A stretch of 47,616 bases of DNA from Acidimicrobiales bacterium (GCA_027452005.1 DAIDHF010000006.1:1-47616); one strand, 5' to 3'; shown: positions 23,922-33,109, counted from the stretch's first letter. Notes: generated by a model not told the origin, from the letters alone. A program made the numbers and translations.

Positions 23922-25310
23922 TCAGCCAGGCGTCCTGGCCGACATGGTAATAAAGTCCCTGGGCCAGTCGGTAAAGTATCTGGCTGGCCCTCCCATCATG
24001 GTCGACAAGAGCGAGGTCCCATTCGACGGGCTAGCTGGTTGGCCAGGTGGAGGATTGTATACCGAGAAATTAACCCAGTCGGTGTTGATGTCGGTCTCCA
24101 TAGCTCGCACGGCCCCGGCGCGCACGAGAAGGTTTGCCAGGGTAGTTATATTCAGGCCCGGTCCACCTACATATACCAGGGCCCCGTTAGCGGTTATTCC
24201 AAGTCCCGATCGCCAAACATAGATCTGGTTGCCCAGCGTAAGTCCCCACTTGGTTGTGTCGGAGGCGTTCAGCCCGGGAACCGGGGCCCCGTTGTCTACC
24301 AAGAGCTGAAGGTTTTGACGTACCGAGACCACGTTTGAGGTCATCGAGACCTGACTACCCCAGGCCCCAATATTCACGTCTCCGTTGGAGTAGATCACCA
24401 AGGAGGCGTCTCCGTTTACCAGCGGGTAGACCATCTTGCCCTCCGAGAAGTAACCTCCCTGGGCATCGGCCATGAGAAATCCCGAGTTGAATGCGGCGAC
24501 CAGGCTCGGGGCGTCGGTTCCCGAGATGGGGGCCGTGTACTTCCAGGGTCCCCCTCCTGGGATCTCGCTTCCCGAGTACAGGGTCGCCCTGAGCAAGGTC
24601 GTGTCCATCCAGGCCACCCCGACGACCAGAGAGGTGTGTATCGGGTCGGGTCTTAGGTAGGTCTCATAGACCGCTGGGACTCCTTGTACGAGTTGTCCGG
24701 CCGGTGACCACTGACCTTCGCCAGCGATGGGCGGGGAGGCCAACGGGACAATTGGGGGCGGTTCTGGTAGGTGGTTTACCGGGGCAGTTGTCGACACGAC
24801 TACGCTCTTTGGTATCGGGATGGCACCTTTGGGGGGCCTACCACCTTTGGGGGGCTGATGATGGGAGTACCACACGTTCTCTGCCCACCTGACTACGGTA
24901 CTTCCTCCGTGCCCACGGACCCACTCGGCGGCCGCTGCAACCGGGGATCCGTTTGTCGAGTTGGTCACGAAGCTGAGAAAAGAAAATCCGTATGTCATGA
25001 CCAAGACGGCCATGACCGCGGAGAAAATCGGGTGTCTCGCGTACCAGTGTCTGCGTGTCCGTGCCCGGTCACGGAAGCGGAAGTAAGCCGAACTCAATTC
25101 TGAACGCTGCCCGGATGGTGGATTGGTTGGCTGGTTAGCAACCGTTTGGTTAGGTACCCGGCGCTTTGCTGAGTGTAACTTGCCCCCGGTCGGAAGCCCT
25201 CCAGGCTTGGACCTGAGAATTGAATCTGAGTTGGCCAAGTTTCCCGGAGGGTGCCGGTGATATGAGGTGTCGCGTCGAACCTGAGAGTTACCTTTTATTT
25301 CCTGGCTCAT
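23922..25310 (-). CDS. Membrane-anchored phosphodiester glycosidase (NAGPA-like)
   Basis: About 462 residues from ATG 25310. TAGTCT lies 8 nt before this ATG and supports it over the upstream in-frame start at 25346. A basic, Pro-rich cytoplasmic part of about 95 residues is followed by one membrane helix (PIFSAVMAVLVMTYGFSFL) and an external domain. The domain belongs to the phosphodiester glycosidase family: SLVAAFNSGFLM, VNGDASLVIYSNGDVNIG and AVRAMETDINTDWVNF. Such domains cleave sugar-phosphodiester bonds on cell-wall or capsule glycans. The target is unknown. Confidence 0.75.
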   Translation of the reverse strand: MSQEIKGNSQVRRDTSYHRHPPGNLANSDSILRSKPGGLPTGGKLHSAKRRVPNQTVANQPTNPPSGQRSELSSAYFRFRDRARTRRHWYARHPIFSAVMAVLVMTYGFSFLSFVTNSTNGSPVAAAAEWVRGHGGSTVVRWAENVWYSHHQPPKGGRPPKGAIPIPKSVVVSTTAPVNHLPEPPPIVPLASPPIAGEGQWSPAGQLVQGVPAVYETYLRPDPIHTSLVVGVAWMDTTLLRATLYSGSEIPGGGPWKYTAPISGTDAPSLVAAFNSGFLMADAQGGYFSEGKMVYPLVNGDASLVIYSNGDVNIGAWGSQVSMTSNVVSVRQNLQLLVDNGAPVPGLNASDTTKWGLTLGNQIYVWRSGLGITANGALVYVGGPGLNITTLANLLVRAGAVRAMETDINTDWVNFSVYNPPPGQPASPSNGTSLLSTMMGGPARYFTDWPRDFITMSARTPG

Positions 25311-25364
25311 CCAAGAAAAGACTATCGCACGAGGCTTACGAATCAATGAATGGTAGCTGGGAAC

Positions 25365-26387
25365 TTACTCAGTAAATGACCTGTAGAACTCGGTCAGCCA
25401 CTTTGCCAAATGGGTCTTGTATTCAAGGTCGGTCTTACCGAGACGGACTATAACGAGGTCGAGACCGGGGACCACGCAGATAAGTTGTCCCTCATAGCCC
25501 GAGGCCCAAAAGGTTCCGAGGTCGTCGTTGGCTACCCACCAGTGTGCCCCGTACCACGACCCGGACTCTTGGTCGAAGGCCTGGGGATTGCGTGCGTAGT
25601 CAACCCAGTCTTCGGGGATGATCTCGTGGGTGTCTGTTCGGCCCCTACTAAGGTAGAGGTATCCAAATTTGGCAAAATCCCGGGCGGTTGCGTGAACATA
25701 TGACGAGGCCACCCACACGCCTGACTCGTCCAAGGTGGGCGTTGCACTCGACATCCCAAGTGGAACGAACAATTTATCATTCAAAAACTCTAGGTACCTG
25801 TCACCATATCCAACTACCCGGGCGACAATTGAAGAGAGTATGTTTGAGGTCCCACTGGAGTAGTTGAACACGGTCCCTGGCTCATGAATCCCCGGCTTTT
25901 GGATGGCATATCTTGACACGTTATTTTGTCCAGTCCCAAAAAGCATCTCGATCACATCTGACACACGAGAATCTCGATAATCCTCGCTAAAGTCAAGGCC
26001 GTCTCGCATCTCTAGGAGATTTTTTATCGTGATCTTACCTCTAAGGTCGTTGGGCGAGTGCCACTCATCAATCGGGGCCACCGAGTCCAGTTCGAGTTGG
26101 CCGTTTGCAATCAAGATTCCAAGTATTGCGTGCAAGATTGACTTGGCCATAGACCAAGACAGAAGGCGCGTGTTCGCCGTGACCGTCTCGGGAGGCCTTG
26201 AGAACGATGGAAGAGAACCCGCGTATCTCTCAAAGACGAGTCGACCACCCTTGATCACGACCAAGGCGTAGGTTGTTCCAAGGGGACCACGGTCATCGAA
26301 AGCGTTCTCGATTAACCTGTCTTGATTAGACCCAAAGTTATACCTTGCGGTCTCCCAGTCTTCGTGTGGCCAACTCATCTCAACCAC
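25365..26387 (-). CDS. Class C beta-lactamase-fold serine hydrolase
   Basis: 340 residues, or 337 if ATG 26378 is used instead of GTG 26387. The nucleophile motif is S79-M-A-K82 in LLSWSMAKSI, and the second motif is Y176-S-S in FNYSSGTSN, typical of EstB-like esterases and peptidases rather than true beta-lactamases. HWWVAND near the C-terminus may hold the third motif. No signal peptide is seen, so it acts in the cytoplasm. Similar actinobacterial proteins hydrolyse esters or oligomers such as 6-aminohexanoate; the substrate here is unknown. Confidence 0.82.
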   Translation of the reverse strand: MVEMSWPHEDWETARYNFGSNQDRLIENAFDDRGPLGTTYALVVIKGGRLVFERYAGSLPSFSRPPETVTANTRLLSWSMAKSILHAILGILIANGQLELDSVAPIDEWHSPNDLRGKITIKNLLEMRDGLDFSEDYRDSRVSDVIEMLFGTGQNNVSRYAIQKPGIHEPGTVFNYSSGTSNILSSIVARVVGYGDRYLEFLNDKLFVPLGMSSATPTLDESGVWVASSYVHATARDFAKFGYLYLSRGRTDTHEIIPEDWVDYARNPQAFDQESGSWYGAHWWVANDDLGTFWASGYEGQLICVVPGLDLVIVRLGKTDLEYKTHLAKWLTEFYRSFTE

Positions 26388-26421
26388 CGGTTTATTCTTG
26401 CGCTTTGATGTGGCATCTCTG

Positions 26422-26451
26422 TTGCTTTTCTATCACGATCTATTGTAGAAT
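26422..26451 (+). promoter_or_regulatory. Promoter candidate for the AbiEii-like pair
   Basis: TTGCTT (26422-26427) and TAGAAT (26446-26451) are separated by 18 bp, 40 bp before the start of the nucleotidyltransferase gene, in an AT-rich divergent region. Confidence 0.4.
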
Positions 26452-26491
26452 TGGATATAGTTCAAACTAGAAGGTCTGGAATTTCGGGGCA

Positions 26492-27184
26492 ATGATGGTA
26501 TCTGTGAATGAGCACCTTTTCTGGAACATCACAACACCACAGATGCGTGAGGTGGCTCTAAAGATTGCCGGTACTAATCTGGCCAAAACCCATCGACTTG
26601 CTGGTGGGACTGCGTTGGCTCTACATCTTGGACATCGCCTCTCGGAGGACCTGGATTTCTTTCCGGAAAAGTGTACGGGTTCGGTGTCAAATTCGGTTAT
26701 ATGCGATGTCCTGCACTCGGTTTCATCAAACCCTCAAGTCGTGATTAATCGACCGACCGAGGTTACAGCGTTTATTGACGAAGTAAAGGTGTCCTTTGTT
26801 GGTTATCCTTACGAGTGGACGAAGGCGCCCATTGGAAGTCAAGGACTCAATGTGGCTGATGTTATAGACATTGTTGGGATGAAGGCCTATGCACTGAATC
26901 GTCGGGCCACAGTCCGCGACTACGTGGACTTAAGGTTTGCGATTGCCTCCGGGATCTCTTTGAAAGAGATTATCTGTTCGTGCGAGTCAAGGTTTGTACT
27001 ACAAGGAGAGCATCACTTCAGTCGAGTGTTGTTCTTACGCCAGCTCACTTACGCTGACGATTTGGCTCCTGAGGAGGCCGATGCAATTCTAAGTGAGTTG
27101 GCCGAGGGCGGGGTAACTTTTGACTCGGTTATGGATGACCTTTGTGGGTATGTGGCCGAGTATACGCGTGACCAGCTTAGATGA
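26492..27184 (+). CDS. AbiEii/AbiGii-type nucleotidyltransferase (toxin-like)
   Basis: A 230-residue nucleotidyltransferase. The signature GGTALALHLGHR...SEDLDFF (38-57) gives the GGT loop and catalytic D53 and D55. GMKAYALNRRATVRDYVDL matches the later Lys...Arg...D.vDL motif of the family. AbiEii-type toxins transfer nucleotides, in several cases to tRNA. The usual AbiEi-type antitoxin gene is not upstream. Instead a short gene overlaps the 3' end by 4 bp. Composition is more AT-rich than neighbouring genes by eye, and tRNA-Leu is nearby, which is consistent with transfer. Confidence 0.85.
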   Translation: MMVSVNEHLFWNITTPQMREVALKIAGTNLAKTHRLAGGTALALHLGHRLSEDLDFFPEKCTGSVSNSVICDVLHSVSSNPQVVINRPTEVTAFIDEVKVSFVGYPYEWTKAPIGSQGLNVADVIDIVGMKAYALNRRATVRDYVDLRFAIASGISLKEIICSCESRFVLQGEHHFSRVLFLRQLTYADDLAPEEADAILSELAEGGVTFDSVMDDLCGYVAEYTRDQLR

Positions 27185-27588
27185 ACAATCAGCGACCGCA
27201 TGCCCCGTCGTCAAGGGCGAGGAGGTTCACATCGGATCGCCGCACACCTGAAGTCCCCAGAGATATTGCTGGACTGGTATGGTATCGCCCCACGGCCACC
27301 CTCGAAGTCGACAGGGATAAACGAGATGTGATTTTATGCACGATGTACCTTGGAGACTGGGACCAATGGAAGTGGATCCTAAAAATCTATGGAGCCAATG
27401 AGGTCACGGGAATGTTCATACGAGATCAAGAGACGAACCGCATGATACCTCCTGCCGCAGCACGACTTTGGTCAATAATACTGGGAGTACCTGAATCTCG
27501 TGGTCCGCAACGGGTGAGGTGTTCAGAGTCAATTCAAGCTGGGGCTCATTCAAGTATGCCCGAGCGTCTAACTCCAGAATCCGATTAG
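27181..27588 (+). CDS. Unknown small protein paired with the AbiEii-like gene
   Basis: 135 residues, starting inside the nucleotidyltransferase stop (ATGA overlap), so the two are translationally coupled. The N-terminus is Arg-rich and likely disordered. The middle has DKRDVILCTMYLGDWDQWKWI followed by YGANEVTGMFIRDQE and ARLWSIILG. That order resembles a small helical family often found beside nucleotidyltransferase toxins, but I cannot name it with confidence. No helix-turn-helix is evident. It could be the antitoxin or a specificity partner. Confidence 0.6.
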   Translation: MNNQRPHAPSSRARRFTSDRRTPEVPRDIAGLVWYRPTATLEVDRDKRDVILCTMYLGDWDQWKWILKIYGANEVTGMFIRDQETNRMIPPAAARLWSIILGVPESRGPQRVRCSESIQAGAHSSMPERLTPESD

Positions 27589-27638
27589 CCCAGAATTCGG
27601 AGGTTCAACCCTTCACGAATTAGTGGAACATGACAGAG

Positions 27639-27722
<84 letters not shown>

Positions 27723-27735
27723 TGGTGTGTATCAG

Positions 27736-27749
27736 GTTAGTACACTAAC
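27736..27749. promoter_or_regulatory. Palindrome GTTAGT-AC-ACTAAC between tRNA-Leu and sigma gene
   Basis: Perfect 6-bp arms around AC, 14 bp upstream of the tRNA 5' end. On the reverse strand it includes TACTAA, so it may overlap the tRNA promoter. It could also be a regulator site acting toward the sigma factor gene. Confidence 0.35.
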
Positions 27750-27836
27750 GTCTTGCCTGAAAAGGTGAACAGTCGGCAATGATTGGCTAGAGTCTAACTA
27801 TGGGCGTTTTCTTAGGTGGGCAGTCGAGACGGGTAG

Positions 27837-28418
27837 TTGTGGAAGGTGGCTGATCAGGCCGAGTTTGTCGAGCTAGCAATGGAGTACATGCCGTCCCTGT
27901 ACACGGCCGCCATGAGAATGACCAAGAATCCCACCGACGCAGAGGACCTGGTTCAAGAGACCTACCTAAAGGCCTACCGGGGCTTTTCAAGTTTTGAGGC
28001 CGGGACCAACTTGAAGGCCTGGCTTTATAGGATCTTGACCAATACCTACATCAACATGTACCGGGCCCGTCAGAGGAGACCAGAGGAGACCAAGGTACCC
28101 GAGATTGAAGACCTCTACTTGTTCAAGCGGCTCGGTTCGCCAAGTTCAGGGCTGGGGCGCAGCGCCGAGGACCAGGCCCTGGATAAATTTACCGACCAAG
28201 ACGTAAAGTTGGCGATTGAGTCGCTTCCAGAGGCCTTCCGGATAGCCGTAATCCTGTCTGACGTGGAGGGGTTTTCTTACAAGGAGATCGCTGAAATCAC
28301 CCAGGTTCCAGTTGGCACGGTCATGAGCCGGATCCACCGGGGAAGAAAAGCACTCCAGCAGGCGTTACATCAATTTGGAATGGATCGCGGTCTTGTCAAC
28401 GTCGGGGGATCACTGTGA
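27837..28418 (+). CDS. ECF sigma factor, SigR/SigH-like
   Basis: A 193-residue extracytoplasmic-function sigma factor. Region 2 has [17 protein letters not shown] and region 4 has [50 protein letters not shown] between them is characteristic of the SigR/SigH group, which answers to disulfide stress. The downstream gene encodes a zinc-binding anti-sigma factor overlapping by 4 bp. The start is uncertain (TTG 27837 or GTG 27846), and neither has a clear ribosome site. Confidence 0.88.
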   Translation: MWKVADQAEFVELAMEYMPSLYTAAMRMTKNPTDAEDLVQETYLKAYRGFSSFEAGTNLKAWLYRILTNTYINMYRARQRRPEETKVPEIEDLYLFKRLGSPSSGLGRSAEDQALDKFTDQDVKLAIESLPEAFRIAVILSDVEGFSYKEIAEITQVPVGTVMSRIHRGRKALQQALHQFGMDRGLVNVGGSL

Positions 28419-28762
28419 CAGGTGACCAGGTATTTTCAAGTCGGCCGGCCAGCTCGCAAAAGGGCGAGCCACTCGGGGGGCCTGGATGCGGATCACCAAA
28501 AGGCCACTCCGAATGCAAGGAGTCCATTGAAGAACTCTACTCTTACCTAGACGGGGAACTCACCGAGGATAAGCGGGAAGTTATCCGCAACCACCTCGAC
28601 AAGTGTCAACCCTGTCTTGACGCGTTCGACTTTGAAGACGACCTCAGAAAGTTGATCTCGATGAAGTGTAAAGATCACGTCCCAGACGGGCTGAAAGATC
28701 GGGTTTTCCAGGCCATCGAGGTCGAGATGAATAGATCTTGTCAAGACAGTCCGGAATCTTGA
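28415..28762 (+). CDS. Zinc-binding (ZAS/RsrA-like) anti-sigma factor
   Basis: A 115-residue partner of the sigma factor. The ZAS motif H60-x3-C64-x2-C67 (NHLDKCQPC), with C34 and C85, fits a redox-sensing zinc site like that of RsrA: oxidation releases zinc and frees the sigma factor. The first 30 residues are Gly/Ser/Pro-rich and unlike the family. The GTG start overlaps the sigma stop codon (GTGA). Confidence 0.85.
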   Translation: MTGDQVFSSRPASSQKGEPLGGPGCGSPKGHSECKESIEELYSYLDGELTEDKREVIRNHLDKCQPCLDAFDFEDDLRKLISMKCKDHVPDGLKDRVFQAIEVEMNRSCQDSPES

Positions 28763-29901
28763 CACCCACGCAACTCGCCGAGTCAGACCCGGTTGAGTCC
28801 CCGACTCGGCCTCCGGCAATCTCGTGGGGGGTTGCCCGTCGGGTTGCCTCGGCCATGGTCTCAAAGAGTTCCCTGTCGGCCTTAGACTGGACCGCACTGC
28901 GTTCAGACTTCAACGAGTTGGTCCCGATAGCTGAGAGCCAGGTAACCCGCTTTACCGGGCTCGTCGTACACCGTGGCCGGGCCCGGGCACAGGTAGTAGA
29001 TCGTGCTGGCTGGATCGAGGCCAACGCCGAGTCCTTCCAGAGGCTACTTACACCACTCCTAGAGGGACTACCACAGCGGACCTCAATTTTCGGGGGGGCT
29101 ATAGGGGAGATGTTCGGGTCGGTCGGCCGAACCGTGTCGGGGACCGAGTTGGGCACCCTCCTGGGATGGATGTCGGGCAAGGTGCTCGGCCAATACGATG
29201 CCATCTTGGCCTCACTGAGGGACCGAGATGACCCGGTCGGGGGCGAGTCGAACGGAGAGGTCATTTTTGTCGGTCCCAACATCTTAGAGATTGAGCGTCG
29301 CTACGGGTTTCCAGCCCGACAGTTCCGGCTCTGGATCGCTCTACATGAACTCACACACCGGGCCCAGTTCCTGGGGGTTCCCTGGATGCAGGAGTACTTT
29401 TTCGGCCTGGTTGACTCGGTCGTGTCGGCCTCGCTTCCTGAACCCGGCAAGCTCTTTGAGGCCGTTAGAAACTCCCTGGGTAGGTCGGGAAAGGGATTTG
29501 GAGAGGCCATCTCCGAGGCCGGTCTTCTAGGACTGTTTATGGACGACTCCCAGCGCGAGAGTCTTGGTAAGATTCAGGGTCTCATGAGCCTCCTAGAAGG
29601 TCACGGGGACGTAGTCATGGACCGGGCGGCCACCGAGCTCGTACCTCTGGCCGGTCACTTCTCCTCGGTGCTCAGTGCCCGTCGCCGGCGGGCCTCGGGA
29701 CTGACCCGGGCCTTTATGGTAATAGTGGGAATGGACGCCAAGATGCGCCAATATGCCCTGGGCGAACACTTCGTCAAGACCGTCGAGGATCACGGGGGGC
29801 GAGAACTCTTTGACCAGGTCTGGGTGGGCCCTGAGAACCTTCCCAGCTTCGAAGAGATCTCCAGTCCCGAGAGGTGGATTGAGAGAATCACGTCGGCGTG
29901 A
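28759..29901 (+). CDS. Zinc-dependent metalloprotease-like protein (DUF2342)
   Basis: About 380 residues. It belongs to the actinobacterial DUF2342 family of predicted metallohydrolases, once annotated as F420-biosynthesis-associated. HELTH (residues 203-207 counted from TTG 28738) is the zinc motif; EGHGDVVMD about 80 residues later probably supplies the third ligand. GTELGTLLGWMSGKVLGQYD is typical of the family. Start options are TTG 28738 and TTG 28759; the latter overlaps the anti-sigma stop as TTGA, the coupling style of neighbouring genes. It precedes tilS, a conserved actinobacterial order. The substrate is unknown. Confidence 0.85.
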   Translation: MTPTQLAESDPVESPTRPPAISWGVARRVASAMVSKSSLSALDWTALRSDFNELVPIAESQVTRFTGLVVHRGRARAQVVDRAGWIEANAESFQRLLTPLLEGLPQRTSIFGGAIGEMFGSVGRTVSGTELGTLLGWMSGKVLGQYDAILASLRDRDDPVGGESNGEVIFVGPNILEIERRYGFPARQFRLWIALHELTHRAQFLGVPWMQEYFFGLVDSVVSASLPEPGKLFEAVRNSLGRSGKGFGEAISEAGLLGLFMDDSQRESLGKIQGLMSLLEGHGDVVMDRAATELVPLAGHFSSVLSARRRRASGLTRAFMVIVGMDAKMRQYALGEHFVKTVEDHGGRELFDQVWVGPENLPSFEEISSPERWIERITSA

Positions 29902-30869
29902 CCGGGCTATTTCAAGACGCCCCAGACCGAGAGCGCTTAGGTGAGGTCACTAAAAACTTGGTGGGCCTGTGTAACTTTCCGCCCCCGGGAACCCGGATTA
30001 CTCTGGCCGTTTCTGGGGGACCTGACTCTAGCGCCCTCCTAGTTCTGGCCGTGGCTTGTGGTTGTGTTCCACACGTGATCTACGTTGATCACCACCAACG
30101 GAACTCTTCGGGAGCCGACGGGGAGTTTGTGGGCGCTCTCGCCGAGGCCTTTGGGGCCTCCTTTGAGTGCAGATCGGTAGAGGTGGCCCCGGGGCCCAAC
30201 CTAGAGGCCCGGTTGCGAGAGGCCCGGCTGTTAGTTCTCCCGGGCGGGACTGCGACCGGGCACACCAAGGACGATTTGGCCGAGACCGTACTCATCAACC
30301 TGCTCCGAGGTGCCGGGACGGGTGGGCTTGCGGCCATGAGCAAGTCTCGAAACGCCACCTGGGGAGACCGGTCCCGGAACTACCCGATTCTGGGACTGCG
30401 TCGGGCTCACACTGGCAGGCTCTGTGAGAGTTTAGGGATCTCGACCGTGAACGACCCGATGAATCTCGACCGTAGGTTTCTGCGAAATCGGGTTCGCTCA
30501 GAGCTGATCCCACTCATGAATGACCTGGCCAACCGGGACGTGGTCGAGGTCTTGTACCGACAGTCGGTCGTTTTTGCCGATGACCATGACCTCCTTGAGA
30601 GTCTGGCCGGGGCTTTAGACCCCACCGATGCCCGGGAGCTAACTCGCTCGCCAGCCCCCTTGGCAAGGCGGGCACTCAGGAACTGGATTCAAGCCTCAGA
30701 CCCCGAGGGGTACGTAGAGGACTTCGGGTCCATTGAGCGAGTCCTACAGGTCGCCTCCAACTCAAGGCTCGGGTGCAACCTCAAGTCCAATCGCACGGTC
30801 CGGCGTTCGAAGGGCCGACTCACAATTGAGCCCGCCGGGCCTCATGTCAATTCCTCGACCGGGACCTAG
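29898..30869 (+). CDS. tilS: tRNA(Ile)-lysidine synthase
   Basis: 323 residues. It converts C34 of tRNA-Ile(CAU) to lysidine so that the tRNA reads AUA. The PP-loop SGGPDS is at 39-44, followed by YVDHHQR and GHTKDDLAETVLINLLRG, the family-specific catalytic motifs. RFLRNRVRSELIPLM closes the N-terminal domain. The C-terminal part is short compared with E. coli TilS, as usual in actinobacteria. The GTG start overlaps the preceding stop by 4 bp. Confidence 0.92.
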   Translation: MTGLFQDAPDRERLGEVTKNLVGLCNFPPPGTRITLAVSGGPDSSALLVLAVACGCVPHVIYVDHHQRNSSGADGEFVGALAEAFGASFECRSVEVAPGPNLEARLREARLLVLPGGTATGHTKDDLAETVLINLLRGAGTGGLAAMSKSRNATWGDRSRNYPILGLRRAHTGRLCESLGISTVNDPMNLDRRFLRNRVRSELIPLMNDLANRDVVEVLYRQSVVFADDHDLLESLAGALDPTDARELTRSPAPLARRALRNWIQASDPEGYVEDFGSIERVLQVASNSRLGCNLKSNRTVRRSKGRLTIEPAGPHVNSSTGT

Positions 30870-30895
30870 GTTAGGTAGTATCGTCAAGGTCACAC

Positions 30896-31453
30896 ATGGT
30901 TGAAGTTTTCGGGGAACCCGACGCAAACTTACGGGAGGTCTTGATCTCTCAGGTCGATTTGACCGAAAAGGTCGGACAACTCGGAGACCAGATCACTCGG
31001 GACTACCAGGGCAAGAGCCCCCTCCTGGTAGCCGTCTTGAAGGGGGCGTACCCTTTTCTGGCCGACCTGGCCAGGTGTATTGACCTTCCAGTAGAGATCG
31101 ACTTTATGGCGGTCGCCTCTTACGGGAGTGCCACAAAGACCTCCGGAGTTGTCCGCTTGGTCAAAGATCTCGAAATAGACATCTCAAACCGAGACGTGAT
31201 TATCGTCGAGGACATCGTTGACAGTGGCCTCACCCTCTCGTTCCTCCAAAAGAATCTCATGACCCGTGCACCCAGGTCCATTGAGGTGTGTGCCCTCTTG
31301 ATCAAGCAAGGTCTCCAGAAGACCAAGCTCGACATACGATACAGTGGTTTTACCATCCCCCCCGACTTTGTGGTCGGCTATGGGCTAGACGTAGATCAAA
31401 AGTATCGCAACCTGCCCATGGTGTGTACCTATAAATCGGCTACCGGTAACTGA
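30896..31453 (+). CDS. hpt: Hypoxanthine(-guanine) phosphoribosyltransferase
   Basis: 185 residues, purine salvage. The PRPP-binding loop VIIVEDIVDSGLT and the SPLLVAVLKGAYPFLADL motif are clear, and RNLPMVCTYK near the end is standard. The gene follows tilS by 26 bp, a conserved pairing. In most actinobacteria ftsH comes next; here the following gene is folE. Confidence 0.95.
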   Translation: MVEVFGEPDANLREVLISQVDLTEKVGQLGDQITRDYQGKSPLLVAVLKGAYPFLADLARCIDLPVEIDFMAVASYGSATKTSGVVRLVKDLEIDISNRDVIIVEDIVDSGLTLSFLQKNLMTRAPRSIEVCALLIKQGLQKTKLDIRYSGFTIPPDFVVGYGLDVDQKYRNLPMVCTYKSATGN

Positions 31454-31473
31454 AAGGTAACCCTGGAGATGCA

Positions 31474-31557
31474 ATGGTCAACCCAACCGGTTCATGGAAA
31501 GATCGGCTACAACCCCGTCCGCCCAGGGCGGGAGGGTTCCCACGGGGAACCTCGTGA
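31474..31557 (+). CDS. Possible 27-residue leader ORF before folE
   Basis: ATG 31474 has GGAG at 31465-31468 with a 5-nt spacer. The frame stops with TGA at 31555-31557, overlapping a GTG at 31554 that is in frame with folE. The product is Pro/Arg/Gly-rich and unlike anything I recognise. It may serve translational coupling of folE, be a remnant of a lost gene, or be chance. Confidence 0.35.
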   Translation: MVNPTGSWKDRLQPRPPRAGGFPRGTS

Positions 31558-32126
31558 CTAAAAGCCCGGACCTCGGCAAGATCGAGAGCGCTGTAGCCGA
31601 CATCTTAGAGGCCATTGGCGAAGATCCAAGACGGTCGGGGATCAAGGACACTCCCGGACGAGTTGCCAGGATGTACTCCGAGTTGACCCAGGGGATGCGC
31701 ACAAACCCAGACGACCTCTTGGTGGTCACCTTTGAGGAGGACCATGACGAGATGGTCATGGTCAAAGACATCCCGTTCGCGTCGATCTGTGAACACCACC
31801 TGATGCCCTTTATCGGGAAGGCCCACGTGGCATATATCCCAAACCGAGACGGCCGGATTACGGGTATCTCAAAGTTGGCCCGGGTTGTCGAGGCCTTTGC
31901 CAGGAGGCTCCAGGTCCAAGAGCGCCTGACCGGGCAGATCGCCGACACCTTGGACCGAGTCCTAGAACCCCGTGGAGTCTTGGTCGTGATCAGCGCTGAG
32001 CACCTGTGTATGTCGATGCGCGGTGTGTCCAAACCCGGGTCAATCACCGTGACCAGTGCCGTGCGTGGGCTGTTCAGAACCGACATGGCCACTCGGGCCG
32101 AGGCCATGCAGTTTATTCACGGGTAA
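31554..32126 (+). CDS. folE: GTP cyclohydrolase I
   Basis: About 190 residues from GTG 31554, or 210 from ATG 31494. It catalyses the first step of folate synthesis, GTP to dihydroneopterin triphosphate. Zinc ligands lie in CEHHLMPF and [32 protein letters not shown] is the family N-terminal block, so residues before it are dispensable. The GTG overlaps the stop of a possible leader ORF and is favoured for that reason. folP follows 9 bp downstream. Confidence 0.93.
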   Translation: MTKSPDLGKIESAVADILEAIGEDPRRSGIKDTPGRVARMYSELTQGMRTNPDDLLVVTFEEDHDEMVMVKDIPFASICEHHLMPFIGKAHVAYIPNRDGRITGISKLARVVEAFARRLQVQERLTGQIADTLDRVLEPRGVLVVISAEHLCMSMRGVSKPGSITVTSAVRGLFRTDMATRAEAMQFIHG

Positions 32127-32135
32127 CCCTTCGGG

Positions 32136-32936
32136 ATGGAAAACCGGTGTCTGGTCATGGGGATCTTGAACGCAACCCCCGACTCGTTCTCTGACGGGGG
32201 GAAGTATCTCGACTTTCAGGCCGGCCTGAACCGTGGACTTGAGATGTTCCAAGAGGGCTGTGACATCGTCGACATTGGTGGCCAATCCACAAGACCCGGG
32301 GCCGATCTAGTCCCAACAGACGTCGAGTTGGCCCGGGTAGGTGACCTCGTGGCCGAACTCTCCAAACACGGACGAGTGTCAATAGATACGACCAACCCTG
32401 TCGTGGCCATGAGGGCCATTGAGTACGGGGCCAGCCTTATAAATGACGTCTCGGCCACCCTTTACGAACTAGCCGGTTCCTGGGGAGTCGGCTGGGTTGC
32501 CATGCACTCGCGGGGAACCCCTAAGACCATGTCTTCTATGACCGACTATAAGAACCTGGTCGAGGAGGTAAAGGGGTTCTTGACCCAAAAGGTTGACCAA
32601 GCGGTCGGGTGTGGGGTGACCGAGGTATACATAGACCCGGGGATTGGTTTTGCAAAGACCCCTGACCAAAATGTCGAGATCTTGTCGAAGATCCACGAGT
32701 TTGTGGCTACCGGCTACCCGGTCCTCATCGGGGCTAGCCGCAAGAGCTTTTTAGGAACCCTTGCTCAGTGGCCACAAGGAGAACCGTCAAACCCCCCCGG
32801 TGATCTGTCAGCCCGTGACGAGGCCTCTTTGGGGGTGGCCTGTTGGTGCATCTCTCAGGGTGTGTCGGTAGTGCGGGTACACAACGTGGCCCAGGCAGTT
32901 GCCGCCGTGGCCCTTGGAGGAGTCGTCCCCGGTTGA
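32136..32936 (+). CDS. folP: Dihydropteroate synthase
   Basis: 266 residues. It joins p-aminobenzoate to the pterin diphosphate. MGILNATPDSFSDGG at the N-terminus and DIGGQSTRPGA carry substrate-binding residues; DPGIGFAKTPDQN and LIGASRKSFLG complete the TIM-barrel motifs. The length is typical. It is packed between folE and the rest of the folate genes. Confidence 0.95.
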   Translation: MENRCLVMGILNATPDSFSDGGKYLDFQAGLNRGLEMFQEGCDIVDIGGQSTRPGADLVPTDVELARVGDLVAELSKHGRVSIDTTNPVVAMRAIEYGASLINDVSATLYELAGSWGVGWVAMHSRGTPKTMSSMTDYKNLVEEVKGFLTQKVDQAVGCGVTEVYIDPGIGFAKTPDQNVEILSKIHEFVATGYPVLIGASRKSFLGTLAQWPQGEPSNPPGDLSARDEASLGVACWCISQGVSVVRVHNVAQAVAAVALGGVVPG

Positions 32937-32974
32937 TCGAGACCCAAGACACGGGCCTAGCTTTTTGAGGTAGT

Positions 32975-33052
32975 ATGTTGGACCAGTTCGATAAATCCTC
33001 GGACCGGCTCAAGATCTTGGGGTCAAGCTACACGGTGTTGATCGTCGCGTAA
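32975..33052 (+). CDS. Possible 25-residue small protein after folP
   Basis: ATG 32975 follows GAGG at 32967-32970 with a 4-nt spacer, and the frame ends at TAA 33050-33052. The product has a charged N-terminal half and a short hydrophobic end (YTVLIVA). It fills part of the 173-bp gap before the next gene. There is no homology evidence, so it may be chance. Confidence 0.3.
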   Translation: MLDQFDKSSDRLKILGSSYTVLIVA

Positions 33053-33109
33053 TCTCACGCCCGATACTTGGTCTAGTTGGCCCAAGGTGTTACAAGGAGA
33101 CATGATTAG

